From Lunularia cruciata (Eukaryota; Streptophyta; Marchantiopsida; Lunulariales; Lunulariaceae): DNA of 64,000 bases. Shown here one piece after another: positions 41,156 through 55,300 of this stretch (its first letter is position 1; every line of letters begins with the position of its first letter). The stretch covers positions 36,275,001 to 36,339,000 of the forward strand of contig OX419755.1 in the NCBI GenBank assembly GCA_948567375.1, written 5' to 3'. Below the pieces are notes generated by a model that was not told the DNA's origin, ran no database searches, and saw only the letters and a program-made list of their open reading frames with translations. A program made the position numbers and the translations under genes.

Positions 41156-44100
41156 CTGACTCGAGTCATAATCGTCTCAGAATAGCAACTCGTTGCGATA
41201 AGCTTAAACTGTCCCTATGGAAGGAAATGTATGGGTAAGATATGCCGACCACTAGAAAGGAGCACGAAATTTATAGCCCTCGTTCTCGTTCAGGGAAGTC
41301 AAAGGAATCTGGAATGTTTGGGGTGGTTAGATAAAGGGTAACCGACTAAATTGCATTATGAGCTACCAGGATATGCATATCCCCATTAGGGAGACAGCAA
41401 CAGAGAGAGAGAGAAAGAAAGAGATCCTTCTCCTTCAAGAAAAAACTGCAAAACCAATTGTGACGCATGGTTGATCTATCTTTTCGAGATGAAATGGAGT
41501 CAAAATGTAAGAAAAGTTTCCAACGAAAACCAGGTGTTCATCTCCGTAAGTGGGGTTTAAAATGATGTGGTAGAGTGGCTTGTCCAACAGCCAATGCTCT
41601 CCAACAACACAACACATCCAATTCTCATAAACATGAAGCCGGTATGTCACCACCAGCGTAAGGTCTCCTCCCAGAAGGGCAAGCATTTGGGGGATTGATC
41701 ATCTTCGAGATTCAACCCATTAGAGGTTTATCCTTGATATTGTGCGTATTCTTTGATGCTTCATGGATGATGCGTGTCATGAACAAACAAGAACAAGATT
41801 ATAGTAATAATTCGCACTTAAGTAGTGGGATTGGAACCCAACATCACAAGATCGCATTGTCAAGAAATCAGCACATCGAACTGACCAACACGTCGACGTA
41901 TATTAATTCCACTAAAAACCTGACTTTGTGAAGATTGTATCCCGAAATATAATTGTACATGTTAGGTCATTTATAAGGCAAGCTTTGGTCAAAGATAAAT
42001 CTACCAGACAGACAAGAGAGACGACCAGCAGGATTGTCGTTGTTCTTCAAACACCGAAGTTGAATCGAGTTAGTTAAGGTGACTCTGTACGTTGATAACA
42101 ACCTTCCGAACTCAACTGGTTGGTATGCTAAGTGGAAAACGAGTATGGTGGAGAAAAGTAACATCCAACCAATCTCAATTGGACACCAAAAGAGACGTAC
42201 AGCAAGCAAGCTGCCTCAGGTGTTGTACTAACCACATCCACTCCACCACAATTTTTGGTCAAAAATCTTCTACAAAATTGATTATTTGATTGCATGGTGC
42301 ATAATCATTCAAGGGACTGCTGCAATTATCAAATCCGTGATTTCCTAACCAAAATTTTATCGCACAATGGGATTTCAACAGGTTACTAGAAGACAAGCTT
42401 TCCAAGAGGTCGATCAATCTCCAGTCAATGTTGATTAAGCTTTAGAAAAAACAAACGCTTGGCCTTATCGGTAGAAGTTTGATCTTTCATCTGCTTGTCA
42501 AAGATGAAGAAAGGGAAAATGACCTCCTGATTAAAACTAATTTATATCTCTGGGTGTTTCCAGTGCGCATGGACAGTTGGCTCAATGAGGTTAGATTGAA
42601 GAACCAGTTTGTTGCAAAATCAAATCAAATCCAAGAGAGAGAGAAAGCGAGAGTTAGGGCAAGGGCGGCTGATCATGTGCTCACGAAGGAGTAGAACCTT
42701 CGTAGTCAACACACTTAGAGAATTAGTTAATTTTTGTAAACCATGGGCAAGGACACAGCACGTCACATATGCATCAACCATTCCCACCGTACTTGTGGTC
42801 GTGTGACAGAAAACATGGAGCAGGCAGTTGGATGCGTGACAACAGCTAGAAGTTGAGAATTTTGGAGTTTACTAGTAAAGGGAGGAATAACATTTACGGC
42901 CTCCTTAAATATCTGATAATTATAGATGGAAGGAAGGTCCTGGGAAAGAAAGACAAGACGTGGGAGGGCATAAAGGTCAGCAACTTTACCATTTTATCCG
43001 AGGAATTCCTGATGATGATCAATAAATGTAACTTTGGATACCACTCGTGTCAAAAGCTAATAAGAATGAGAGAAAATCAATATCAAATCCTTCAGGAGAA
43101 AATACCACCAAGTGATCCCGGGTTATGGATTGTGTTGTTGGCCATGAAAGAGAGAACTCTTCCCTCGGCCAACTCTTTCCAAACGTGGGCACATGAAGGA
43201 ATCCTTATGGAGGGAGCATCTTTTCTGATCACTCCACTCTTCGCATGACTAGCGTCAACGCAGTTCTCCCCATCGCAGCTTTATGACTCTCGTTTATGAT
43301 CGGGCTTTAGTTCAAGGAAAGCGTGGGAATGGACTGCATGATCATCTAATCCTCATTTACTCTGCATGTGCTTTGACACAAGAATAAGACACATGCTGTA
43401 TCGCAATGTAGGTGCAAAACTCCATGCATCCATCATCTTCTTATACAAACATTTCTTGTTGCTGACTTATTGATCTATCGTGTTACAAATTTCATACTTG
43501 AGTAGCTAGATGTTGATAACATGTGAAAAAAACCATAGTGTACCGACGAGTCGTGCTTCGAGGATGATGAAAATGTAAAGAATAGAGGTGCAGAGCTTTT
43601 TCACAGTTCAATCTCATCCTTTGAGTCCTTTTAGAACTTGGGTCTACCTTGAGATACAAACCAATTGTAGGAAATAAAGACTGCACGTAGAACGCCATAG
43701 GGGAGCCTTGGGTCTTTGATTCATGGGTTGGTAAGGCCAATTTGTAGGTTGTCTTCTTCTTATGCTTTTACAACTCCATGCGTCTACCAAAAAAGATGTG
43801 TCATCTTAGAAGTGCAGAGAAAGTGAACTTTAATTTTGTCCGCAACCATGCAGAATTGGCCTTGGAAACCCACCTCACTATAGTAAACAAAAGCTGGAAG
43901 GAAGCTCGAGACCCTCACGTGCAATGTGGAGCTTCGTGAGCTCCAACGACAGAAGAAAATGCATAGACAGACGAGACGAAGGGCAAGAGACAAACGAGCT
44001 TTCAACGAAGGAAAATATCTGGGAATAAATGTTATTTACCTTATATGTTGGCATATTTCCCTAGTGTCCTCAGAATCTTCCTTATTGTCCTCCGTACTTT

Positions 44101-45781
44101 CAAAATCAACCTCATGTCTGCATAGGATTCTGTCGTTCTAGTACCAAGCTGTTCTCCGACTACACGTTCTAGAACCGAGGAGGACTCGGGTAATTATCAT
44201 TGGCACGCTTTTACGGTTGTAAGCTCTAGTTACCGCTCATTTTTCAAGGTTTAAGATTGGCAGGAAGAGGAATCTCCGTCCGGACACGCTGGTAGTCGAC
44301 GAAATGGATGCCCCGAAGAGTGTTCAGGAAAATTCCTACTGTCACGAATTCAGAATCAGAATCCGCTTTTGAGGATCTATCTCATGATATCTACTTCAAT
44401 TTTCAAGTTTTTGACCAGCTGCCTAGTATCTGATTTGATCTAGTCTCCCCAGAAAGTTAAAGGGGAATATAAAGATTGTTTATTTGCAGTTAAAAGTTCT
44501 GTGAGATATGTAGCATGATAACTCTTTTATAATTTGATATCCAGGAACTATCTAGGAATTATAGGTAAATGAGACTTGACCAATGCCATACTCCTCTAAA
44601 ACCCAACACCCTATGGCTTGTTGATCAAAGTAATCAGAACTTAACTTCTCTCAAGTTATAACATGAACTAATAAAGATCGGTTGGATGTTTTCATCATCG
44701 TCAAATATAGTCTAACAACTATGATGCTGGTGACTTCCGTAAGGGTCGGCAAAACTCTGTTCTTAAGTTCATTCGCTAGGTCTCATTTGACCTCGGAAAG
44801 GTGTTCAGAACTACACTCAGGAACGTAGCGTCTTAATCTACACCTGCTTAAAATGCGAAGACATAAAGAGTAAAGCAGAAAATCCACAAAGAACGAAATC
44901 ATCCTGTTCTTCAGGAAAGTAAACATCGTATTCAGGTTACTCGGCAGTTTAGGCTGTGCACTTAGTCTCGTTCATGTTATGAGTCCGGTTTGGAGTTACA
45001 CAGCTCGAGTGGATGTCACGGATATTGGCAAGGTTAGCGTGCTTCCAGGTACATGGCTTAACGTAACGTACTCGGAACTCGATTCACTTTGTCACAATGT
45101 TGTTTTTACTTGATTTTCTGTTTTGCTCGGGAGCAAAATTCTACATAGGAGAATCCTTAAACAGGGAAATCTTTCCAATTCCTACATGTACACGGGATAC
45201 ATATGCCGTGACGGTACACCTGAAATCCATGTTCATTCGCGCGAAAACTATTATAGATATGAATAAGAAAATGGGCAGTCACCGAGTGGTGAAATCTTCG
45301 CAGTCATACTATTTGGTAATCACTGGCCTGGGTGCGCAAATTTAGCTTCCAGTACGCTATGATCCATTCCACGGATACAAACAAGTAAGGAAAACACAGT
45401 TGGAAGTCTGGTGCTTATCAACGAATTCTGGCTTTAATGGCGTCACCATGTTCATTATTTGTAGAACGCAATGAATCTGGTATTCCTTCTTGTTGACAAG
45501 GCCGGTTCGAAACAGATCCAGGTGCATGTTTCGGTACCTTCGCTGGTGGTTTATGTTTGAACTTCAAAACAGCATTACTCGGTTCTTCTTTAGCTCCACT
45601 TGCAAAATACGAATTTGTGGTAAGTTCTGAAAGCTATTTTGGTCTGTATCGGCGCATGCTGAATGTGAGCACTAGAACAAAAAATACGTGAAGTAAACAT
45701 TGTCAACAAGACCTTCACAAGAATCTGTAGGTAAACACATATGTTCCTTATATCATTTGAAGATTCTGCAATTCTGCAACT
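41156..45781. other. Low-copy stretch, no confirmed gene
   Basis: No known domain was found. A minus-strand frame at 41435-41686 (GEHWLLDKPLYHIILNPTYG...) and a plus-strand frame at 42853-43248 (131 codons) are open but match nothing I recognise and lack clear splice or promoter context. An AG-rich microsatellite (GAGAGAGAGAAAGAAAGAG) is at about 41404-41423. Confidence 0.4.
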
Positions 45782-45973
45782 ATGAGAACTTCCATGCGAA
45801 AGTTGTTGACGTTCATGTTGCTCCTCCTGTTCGTTAGTCTTGACCACGCCGAAAGCGTTTACTCTAACGATTGCCGCCCTACGGCGGGCGACGAGATTAC
45901 AGTGACAAAGTTCGCAGCTGAGATACAATTTAGGCAACAAGATCATGAAGTGGAACTCGACACTAGCCGTTAA
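45782..45973 (+). CDS. Short secreted peptide candidate
   Basis: This 63-codon frame starts with a clear signal peptide: two basic residues (MRTSMRK) followed by LLTFMLLLLFVSL and a likely cleavage after an A-E-S or D-H-A segment near residue 24. The mature part, about 40 residues, has a single cysteine and is charged and hydrophilic, with no known peptide-hormone motif and no cysteine array. The codon content is less AT-rich than the flanks. It could be a complete small secreted peptide or the first exon of a longer gene; no downstream exon was recognised. The same stretch is also open on the minus strand, which weakens the case. Confidence 0.35.
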   Translation: MRTSMRKLLTFMLLLLFVSLDHAESVYSNDCRPTAGDEITVTKFAAEIQFRQQDHEVELDTSR

Positions 45974-46039
45974 ATGCGTTGCTTTGGCAAAAAAGTTTCT
46001 CTTCACCTTTCTCTTCTCCGGAGTGAACCTTGATGTTTA

Positions 46040-46457
46040 AAATTGTCTTAAACATTGATTCGAATCTGCACATCATTTACAAAATACAAGGAACTTAAAA
46101 GCACAAAGCACTTGTGCAGACTCCCTCTTATTGCAAATCTAGTCACATGAGGTGAAGAATGGAATATCTGGAGGCTAGTATGCAGGTTCTAAGCTAATGA
46201 AAAACTTGGATATGTTATTTAGCCTTGCTTCTCCAAACTGCTGCTCACAAGTCTTACTACTCAAGCTTCTTAATTATGCCACCAGCATCTTGATGAAATG
46301 AAGAACCTGCTCCCTCAAAGGTAAGACCTAAATACTCTAACACTAATTGACATTGCCGCCGGGTGCTAGGTGTTATGTACAAATCCTAACACCTATAGTA
46401 TAGATACATGCTATATCAATGCCACATGTATTACCATTTGAAAAATTAATTTTAACA
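46040..46457 (-). repeat. 3' LTR of element F
   Basis: The inner end, TTTTAACA at 46457 (TGTTAAAA on the element strand), is clear because the purine-rich tract follows. The outer end near 46040 is approximate. It aligns with 50800-51223 over most of its length with frequent substitutions. Confidence 0.75.
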
Positions 46458-46589
46458 ATCCCACTCATTGAAGAAATGGTAGTACTTCAATCAAATTTCT
46501 AAACTTACTGAACTTATCTGCTGATAAAGCTTTCATAAAATATCTGCAACCTAAGTGTTGGTGTTGATATAGTTGAAATACATTTCCTA

Positions 46590-49500
46590 TTCTTGTGCTG
46601 CTCTCTCACATAGTGCTATTGGATCTATGTGCTTGGTTCTCTTGTGGAACTCTAGGTTATACACCAGCTTGATCTCATTTTGATTGTAGATGTGCATCCA
46701 AATTGGACCATTTTATCCAAATTGTAGTTCCTTGAGTGAATTGCAAAGCCATACTACTTCTTTGGGAGCTGAACATGATACTATGTACTCTGCCTTTGTT
46801 GTAGAAGTGAAAATGCATTGTAATCATTGGCTACTCCAAGCTAGTGGCACACCATTCATCATGAATATGAAACCTCTACGTCAATTTCTATCATCTAAGT
46901 TACCTCCAAATTCAGCATCATAATATCCAACTAGTGTAGTGGCAGTACTCAACCTCCAATAAATTCCGATCCATAATCCAAAGTACTTTTGAGATACTTG
47001 AAAATTCTTTTCACTACTCCAGAATGTTGAGATGAAGGATTACAACTGAACTTTGCTACTATGCTAGTTGCGTAAGCTATGCCAGGTCATGTACCTATCA
47101 TAGCATACATTAGGCATCCTATTGCTTCTTGGTAGGGTGCTCTTATCTATTTTGTATCTTCTATCTGTAATCTAACATTTGGGATCTAAAAGAGTAGCAA
47201 TTGGATATGCATCTCAAAGATTGAAACTTTCAGTAATTGGCTCTACTTATCTTTCTTGAGTCAATCCAATTCTAAGATTATGTCTATAATGCCAAATCTG
47301 GAGTCTTACATAGCACTCTGCTTCTCCTTGTGTAACTTCAAACTCTCTACAAAGATGATTTAACATGGTCACAATGTGGGATTAATCTTTCACACAAATA
47401 ATTGCATTGTCTGCAAAGATAGTGAGGATTTTTCCTGATCCATAATACACACAAGGATCAGAAAGTGATGTTTGCAATACATACCTCACTAGGAAGTCAT
47501 CAAACTTCTGGTTCAAGTTCCTTGAGGCTTGCTCATGCCATAAAGGCTCTTCAACAATCTGCAAACACTCTTCTCCTTTCCAACTTCTATCTATCCTTGT
47601 GGATGCTCTATGTAAATTTCCTAATGCACATCTCCATTAAAAGATTTTGTCTTGATGTCAAATTGGGTTGTCTTCATGTTTTTTGTTGTAGCTAGTTAAA
47701 GAAGAGATTTGACAGAATCAAACTTGTCTACTTGAGCAAGTGTCTCCTCATAATCAATTCATTTGAGCTATGAATATCCCTTGGCTACAAGTCTAGCCTT
47801 GTGTCTTGAGATCTTGCTTGTAGCATCAAGCTTGGTTTCATAAACCCACTTATATTTGACTGCTTTTCTCCCTTCTGATAATGTTGTAAGCTTCCAATAT
47901 TATTTTGCTTCAATGACTTGAACTCCTCATTCATGGCTTTTAATCTCTCAAGGAATTGCATTGCATTTTCAAATGAGAAAAACCTGAATCTACATCTCCT
48001 CCTTCAATCTTAGGTGCAAAAATTCAAGCATACAATGTCTCACCGTAATGCCACTCACCAAGTTTTTATGGTGTCTTCTCAATCTTCCACTTTCACAATT
48101 TTTTTCATCTTGAGTGGTTGAAGGTGAGTTCATTTGCAAATCAGGTTCTTGATCACCCTCGTTTCCTTCTTGAAGTGGGAAAATTTTAGTCTCCTTTGCT
48201 GATTCTTTTGTAGTCTACTTTGTAGACTCCTTAGAAGCTTGTGGAAACTCTCCATCAACTTCTATCTCATCATTGTTCATTCTAGCAATGGCTTGCTCTC
48301 AATCTCTCTCTTAAAGACAATTTGTCTCTAAGTTCATCATTTGTAACCATTGATGATCAGGTTGCTCCTCTCTAAACAAGGTATCCATAATTTCATATAT
48401 CTTGTTCTTCTTCTGACCCAAAAATGTAAAGGCTTTAGATTCTAAACTATATCCAACAAAAGACATATCTTGTCCCTTTGGATCAAACTTCTTCCTCTGG
48501 TGCTTTTATGTGTGCACAAAGATTGAGCAACCAAAAATTCTCAAGTGTGCTATTGTTGGTTTTATTCCATGCCAAGCTCATAAGAAGTTTTTTGTAAAAA
48601 TCTACTCAAAAAATGTGTAGCAACTCCCACTCCTTTTGCCCACAACTCTCTAGGCAGCTTGCTAGAAAGCAACATGCTTCTTTCCACTTCAAAAATTGTT
48701 CTATGGTCTCTCTTTAAGATGCCATTTGGCTCAAGAGTGAAAGGCATAGTAAGTTCATGGACTAATCCAACACTCTATACAAAAATGAAAAAATTAATTT
48801 CAATGTATTCACCTCTTCTATCAGATTGTAATTTCTTGATCTTCAGTCCACATTGAGTTTCTAGATATGTGTGGAGTTGTTTGAAGCAAGAGAGAGTTTT
48901 GAATTCTCTATCAACAAAAAAAAATTCAACAACCACTAGATTATCTTTACAAAGGAGATAATATCTTGATCCTCCTATTTAACTCAAGCTCATAGGACCA
49001 CAAATATCATTGTGAATGAACTCTCCATTCTTGTACTTGCCTCTACTATCTCTAGATTGCGCAAAACATAATCTATGCTAATTTCATATAATGCATCCAT
49101 CATAATAGATAATAATTGACTTTTAAATTGAGACTCTCTACCAATCCTTCTCTCTCCATATTCCTAATGTAAGCAAGATTGACATAACTAAGTCTTAGGT
49201 GCCAAGGAGTAATATCTAACTTTTGACATTGTTTTGCTTTTCTAGCTTCTCAATCTTCCCATCACTTACAACAACAAAGTTAGCTTGTGAAATGCAACCT
49301 TTATTGGTAAATCTGATCTTAAGTCTATAGAGCTTTGAGTTGTGGACACCTTTCATCACCACTACTCCACTATTCTCCATACAGAAATTGTCTTTGGTGT
49401 AGGTGGTTTGGATTCCTTTGTCTGTTGCTTGACCAATCCTAAATAGGTTGCACTTCAACTCCAAAACATAGAGAACTCCTTTTATGACTCAATTTTGTTC

Positions 49501-50700
49501 TTGCACCAAGTTTACAAGAAATTGTGATGTCTTCCACTCTAGTAACCTAAATAATTTGATTTTTGATAACATACATGGACCAACTCCTTTCAACCTTCTT
49601 CATTTGTCTTCAATCTTCTTGAAGTCTTTGAATCACTCTTGTCTATACATCATGTTCTCTAAAGCTCCTCCATAAGCATACCAAATATCATTGTCTAGAT
49701 GATCAATACTTGTGGCAGTGCTCAAAGTAGCAATAAAAGCAATACTCTATATTGTTAGAGCATTGGCTTGACTTTTAGGATTAGCCCCATTGTGCAGCTT
49801 TCTTTTGGCAGGTTCTGCTCACCTCTACATTCTCTTGCACAATGCTCCTTCTTTTTGCATTTTTTGCAGTTTGTTCTCTTCTTCAATTCAAAGTTGTTTG
49901 TCTTCTTTTGACTCATACCATCATTGCTACTTTTAATGCTTCTTCTTTTGGTAGCAAGAAAGGGTCTTTCCCTTGAACTCTCTTTGTTCTCCTCTCCATT
50001 TATGTTCAAGGTTTGTTCCTTGAGCAGCCTTGTAGTGACTCTCTTGAGGTTTGTTGCTCCCCATGTACATTTTCCCATGCAGCTATTATATGGTGATGAA
50101 TATATAGTAAACTACAAATAATCTTGGTGATGGTTGACAAATTATCTATTCTAACACCAAGGTTACTCAATTGACAAGTGAGAGTTTCTACTTGATTAAT
50201 AAAACCCACTATCTCTTCTCTTGGTTACACATCTCTACTATATAATGCGCTTTTTCTCTAAAGCACATTGCTCATGTAATGTAATCAATCTACTCCACAT
50301 CTTGTTTGTGGTTCTACAATTGATCAATCTCTGTAAATACTTTTCTTCTATGGCTATAAAAATGTACAGTTCTACAAAATCCTTCTACAAAATCATTCTT
50401 GCTCTACCAATAGGTCTATTCCCATCTGCTATGGCTTCTTTATACTTCTCTTCTCTTCTATGGCTATGTATATGTACATTTCTACAAAATTCTTCTTGCT
50501 CTACCAATAGGACTCTTCCCATCTGCTATAACTTCTTTTATAATCTTTTTCCCATTAACAATCCATATAAGTCTCTTTGACTTGAAGACAATAATCATAT
50601 GGAATTTCCAAATCATGAAGTTTTCTCATTAAATTGACTGATGTGTGTTATGTCTCTCACATTGCTCCTTGTCCCATTGTGTCCCAATCTACTCTCAAAT
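46590..50700 (-). pseudogene. Element F Gag-Pol remnants
   Basis: On the minus strand, in element order: Gag (VETLTCQLSNLG, HHHIIAAWENV near 50200-50060), a zinc knuckle CKKCKKKEHCARECRG near 49850 in which the glycine before His is replaced, and integrase segments such as LPRELWAKGVGVATHFLSRF near 48640. RT has ASRNLNQKFDDFLVRYVLQTSLSDPCVYYG followed by FADNAII, where VDD should be (about 47410). RNase H has GYYDAEFGGNLDDRN, TSTTKAEYI and AAPKEVVW-like text near 46930-46740. Stops and frameshifts occur every 50-100 codons. Confidence 0.82.
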
Positions 50701-50789
50701 CTGAAAGATTTCTTCTAGTCTCTCAGTCTCTCTAAAATCCTACAACAAGAATAATCTTCTATCACTCTTGGTGCATTGTGAAATGCGGT

Positions 50790-51223
50790 TACATAAGCTA
50801 TTGCAAACTATCATAAAAATTGATGCAAATATGCACAACATTTACAAAAATACAAGGAATGGAAAAGGTATACAAAGCACTTTGGTTGATTTTGTCTTCT
50901 TGCAAATCTAGTCACATGAAGTGAGGAATAGAATACCTATAGGCTAGTATGCAAGTTCTAAGCTAATGAAAACTTGGTCGTGTTCACAAGCCTTTCTTTT
51001 CTAGACTACTACTCACATGTCCCATGCTCAAGCTTCTTGACTATGCTGCAAACATCTTGATGAAATAAATGACCTGCTCTCTCAAAGGTAACACCAAAAT
51101 ACTCTAACACTAACTGACACTGCCACCAGGAATGAGGTGCTATTGATATAGTATAGGTACATACTATGTAAATGTAGCATATATCAATGCCACATGTACT
51201 ACCATCTGAATGTACTTTCAACA
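50790..51223 (-). repeat. 5' LTR of element F
   Basis: The end TTTCAACA at 51223 corresponds to the TTTTAACA end of the partner. The boundary near 50790 is inferred from a degenerate primer site (CACTCTTGGTGCA on +, where an intact site would read GCTCTGATACCA). Confidence 0.7.
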
Positions 51224-52078
51224 TTTGATTAGTGGAGAAAAACATACTTCAACAACTAAGAGACTACTCCACAAGACCACATAATTTGTTGACTTTTGCT
51301 AGAAAGGTCCTATGAGGTCTCTTCATCAATATATCTCTTCACAAGAACAACAAACTGTTATAATCCACATGACATTAGTTTCAACAAGTCTCTCTTGAGC
51401 AACATCTATCATGAACTCAAGCATAACAATAATTATCACAATGCCCTATTTGGGTCTGGACATCCATACAAGGAGGTGACTTTGCTAGTCACTCACAATG
51501 TCAAAGAAGAGAATATATCCATTATATCAAGTTCTTAATACTCATGCTTAGCATGAGTTTTTGTCCCCTTACTACGAGTCCTAAACACTAAACACTTTAA
51601 TCAGATAATCAAGCTGGTATCGAGTCACTAGTTGTGGTGGTGGCAAACTCACTTCGATCAGAGTCCATGAAATAATTGAGCCGGTTTTGAGTCTCTAGTT
51701 GTGGTCGTGATGAATTCACTTTGACCAAAATTCTTGGCACTAACTAGCATCAAGGTAGGAGCCACAACTATTTGTCACCAAGGGAAGGAGTACCGCTGTG
51801 CCCCATGGCTTGCCTTCTAGACCTTAGTCCCTCTACTAGTAGAGATCATGGATTTGATAGTCTACTTCAAGAGTAAGCATAGGGCTCACTATAGAGGAGG
51901 GACGTTTCTGCTTTCTCACCTGCTATACTTACTTCTTATTTTGGCTAAGGGTCTTGATCACACTCAAAAAGTCATAGGTTTTGAGTCTTCATCAAAAAGT
52001 CATAGGTTTTGAGTCTTCATCGATGAGCATCAGTAGTGTGTGTTCCAATTCTATCATCAATGATGTTCATTAACATTT
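51224..52078. other. No feature recognised
   Basis: AT-rich sequence with a 26-base direct duplication (GTCATAGGTTTTGAGTCTTCATC, about 51971-52020). No coding support. Confidence 0.45.
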
Positions 52079-52330
52079 GCCAAACATACACTTTGGAAGA
52101 TCTCTATCATACCGTTCAGGTCATTTATAAGTTCTTATATCACTCATTTTATATATATTTTTTTGTAATTATTTACATAATATTTTGTACTTTATTCCAA
52201 CTGTTGCCAAACATACACTTAGGAGTATCTCTATCATCCTATTCAGGTCAATTATACGTTCCTATATCACTCATTTTACATATTTCACTTGTAAATTACT
52301 TTCCATAGTGTTTTGTTCTTTATTCCAGAT
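52079..52330. repeat. Tandem duplication of about 127 bp
   Basis: Two adjacent units, each starting GCCAAACATACACTT and ending in TTTATTCCA (52079-52205, 52206-52330), differ at roughly one position in eight. Not coding. Confidence 0.8.
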
Positions 52331-55300
52331 GAGCATAGGTCCGCTGAGTGTTAAACTTTTCATAGAGTTTTAAACTTTTCCTTTTTATGTGTACTTTATG
52401 GTGCTCCGGTATTCCTCTTTTTCCTCTCCCTTACTGGTTTTTTATTGGGCCCATTGGCCCTTTTTCTAGCCTTTTTTACCGATCCTACTCATCTTGGGAT
52501 TTCGGAAAGATGTACAAGAAATAGAGGTGGTGCAGTTATTCCCTTAGCGGCACTGCAGGTGCTCCCTAACTGCTACAATTGACGGACTTCTAGGAACCGC
52601 ACCTACAACGGTGAATGAACCAGTTAGATCTGGAGGAGCTATAGGAGAAGGGCTATTGAGCCTATTGTGCATCTCGAGGGAAGAATGCAGCCACTCTGAC
52701 AGTCGGGCAGTTTAGAAACATACAGTATCAATCGACCTTCGCAGAGAACCTGGGTTCCGTGTAAGATACACACCGGCATCTTTGCAGACAAAACGATAAA
52801 GGAAAGGAGGAATTCGGAAGTTCTCGCCAACAAACTATTTCCAGTTTAGACGAAAATCTCGTTGTTACCGATTCCCTTTGTACCAGAATATGCAGTCATC
52901 CACCACCGAAGATCTATCCGAAAGTGGGTGTGACAAGACATAACCAGCAGCAGGACCACTACAATTGGGAAGTTCCTGACCGAAGAAAAGTCCCTGAGCT
53001 ATTTATGGGGATGCTGCAGGAGTGATTGCGACCGAGCACAATTGAGAACTAGCTTGTCCCCGTCCCGTCAGCACGGAAGTAGCACTCTCCAGCCGGCAAA
53101 GGTATCCTGACCTTGGCCGGCCTAGGAACTTACGAGATGTAACCGTCTACCACCGGCATTCAGCAGGAAACAAACTTGCTGGTTTGTTCCCCGCTCTACG
53201 ACGGTGAGAATGTTCGGAAGAAATCCTTAAAGGTCCCGTGACCGGCAACCGTAGGTAAAAGAATTGCCACAGTAAATGAGGCTAGGAATGTTCTCCCACC
53301 ATTTCCCTACCCCCCTGACAGCGGCATGAATGCACACTTAAGAAGAAGGGTGCCGCAACTTGAAGCAGCTAAGACAAACCGCAAAATGTGTCGGAAAGAA
53401 TTTATAGCAGGCATACCCCAAAGTGCCGCGCATGTGCCTTGGGCCCATCTTTGTCGTGCATGTGCGCTTGCCAGTCCCAAAGAGAATACGCTAAAGATCG
53501 TCTGTTTGGGACACCTTTAGGACTCGGAAAGGAAATCTGTCTTATCCTTTTGTACAATTATCCTTACTTGAGGTTCCTTTTGTACTTTACCTCAAATGGA
53601 TACTCAAGGATGGAGTAGCGTACACGAACAGCCTTGTATTATTTTATTTTCGTTATTATTGAGCCAATTCCTTCGTAGCATAGCTCATGTTGACGTCAAC
53701 AAGTAGAAAATATTTGTGGAATTTTATATCAACCATACTGAATGATATCAATGTCTACTCGATTGTTGTATAACCCCAGATGTCATGTATATTATGCGGA
53801 AATAAGATATCCCAAACAAACTGTTGTTGCTACCAATGTTATAGAGGATAGGTATTGAAGACGAAGAGGACTTGTTGCGACTATAGAAATCCGTACTCTT
53901 ATATTGCAAGGGTGGGCACAGCCCAGCACCTGAGCAAAGAAGTCCAAATCTCGAAAATCACATTACGTCATACACCAAATTGTTTTGTGTACTCACACAT
54001 CACTTTCCTTTGATTTCCAGGGAATCAAATGGGATTTCATGTATGAGAGCACTTTGTCGAGTAGAAACATACTAGACATCGTGAAATGGTCTTTGTTGAA
54101 TTTCGAATAAGCAAGACACACGTTATAGCATCCAATCGGAGATGAGCAGATGTTATGTTTTAAGGGTATACTTTTCACTATCTTATATTTTCTCCATGCG
54201 AGATTACCGTGCTAAGAGCTGTTGTTTGTATACCAGTCAAGATTTCTCCCTATTTTCTAAGGGCCTTGTCTTCTTGTAGATAACCTGTGCTAATTCATAA
54301 CCCTAAAACAGATACGAAGTTTGAAGTTGAAAAAGTTATAAGTTCATCCCCGTGTGTTAGTCTTGAAGAAAGTAAAGTAAACAAAGATAGCTAAAGGACA
54401 GATCTAAAGTAACCGAAATAGTTCACAAAACGAATCATCCTGTCTTGTTTCCACAAAAAACGATATTTAGGGTCTTTGTGATGACTAGACTAAGAAGAAG
54501 ATCTACTTTTCCCTCATCTACCTTTTTTTTTTAAATAGAATTATGGTTTGCACATTCTTTACTCTATTAGAGTCAGGTATGCGTTCATAACTCTTGGACA
54601 AGTGGTGTTTGTTACATATAACTTTTCCCCGTACTACAGGGAAGATCTGGTCTACCATAACACGAGGCTATTCTACCTATCAACTATTTAAAATCATGAG
54701 CCTTAGTTGCTTCCTTTTCTACCTCGTTAGATACGTTTTTACATATGGTCCTATAGTAAGGTTGTCTATCTCTTCTAGTACTATTATGATAGTAAATTCA
54801 AGGATGTTTGGTTTCCAATCATGTCTTCATTTAGCTTGTGATCAACTTCCTATTCTAGCTTGCATGTCATTCCTTGCATGCACATGTTTCTTGTCCCTAG
54901 ACTCAAGAAGATTCTAGCAAATTTTAGTGAAGATGTAAGTGTGAGTGACTCACATACTCACACTTACACCTTCCTAGCATATTCACCAATACTCAAATAT
55001 TTGATAATGCCTCTTTTCTCTCTTATGCAAGGACAAGTCTAGAGATTGGCTCCATACTCCACATTGATGAAACACTTTTGTTTCTCGTCCAAGGAATTCA
55101 TTCATGCATCTTGCCTACAATTAAGGTTATCACATCCATCACTTTTGGATCTCCATACAACATACAAGGTATTTATATTTTGAGATAGAGTGCATTTACA
55201 AGGTCTTTGTTCTGAGATGTGCATTGGATAGAGAGCACACTAGCATTCATTCTAGGTATATAGATCCTATGATCCACATTATCTCAATTATAAATTGTGA

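Larger units (their letters stand above)
46040..51223 (-). mobile_element. Degraded Copia element F
   Basis: This is an old minus-strand element of a third Copia lineage. The LTRs lie at about 46040-46457 and about 50790-51223. They share GCAAATCTAGTCACATGA, CTAGTATGCA and AATGCCACATGTA but differ at many positions. The 3' LTR is preceded on the element strand by a polypurine-like tract (AATGAGTGGGAT). Fragments of RNase H, RT, integrase, zinc finger and Gag follow in the right order from 46590 to 50700, all broken. The right-hand target would be TTTGA, but no clear match was found on the left. Confidence 0.85.

Noticed and set aside
41404-41423. GA-rich tract as a possible regulatory GAGA element
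   Set aside because: A simple microsatellite without a nearby supported gene.
45590-46006. 138-codon minus-strand frame opposite the secreted peptide candidate
   Set aside because: No domain or splice support. The plus-strand signal peptide is the more plausible reading, and both cannot be assumed.
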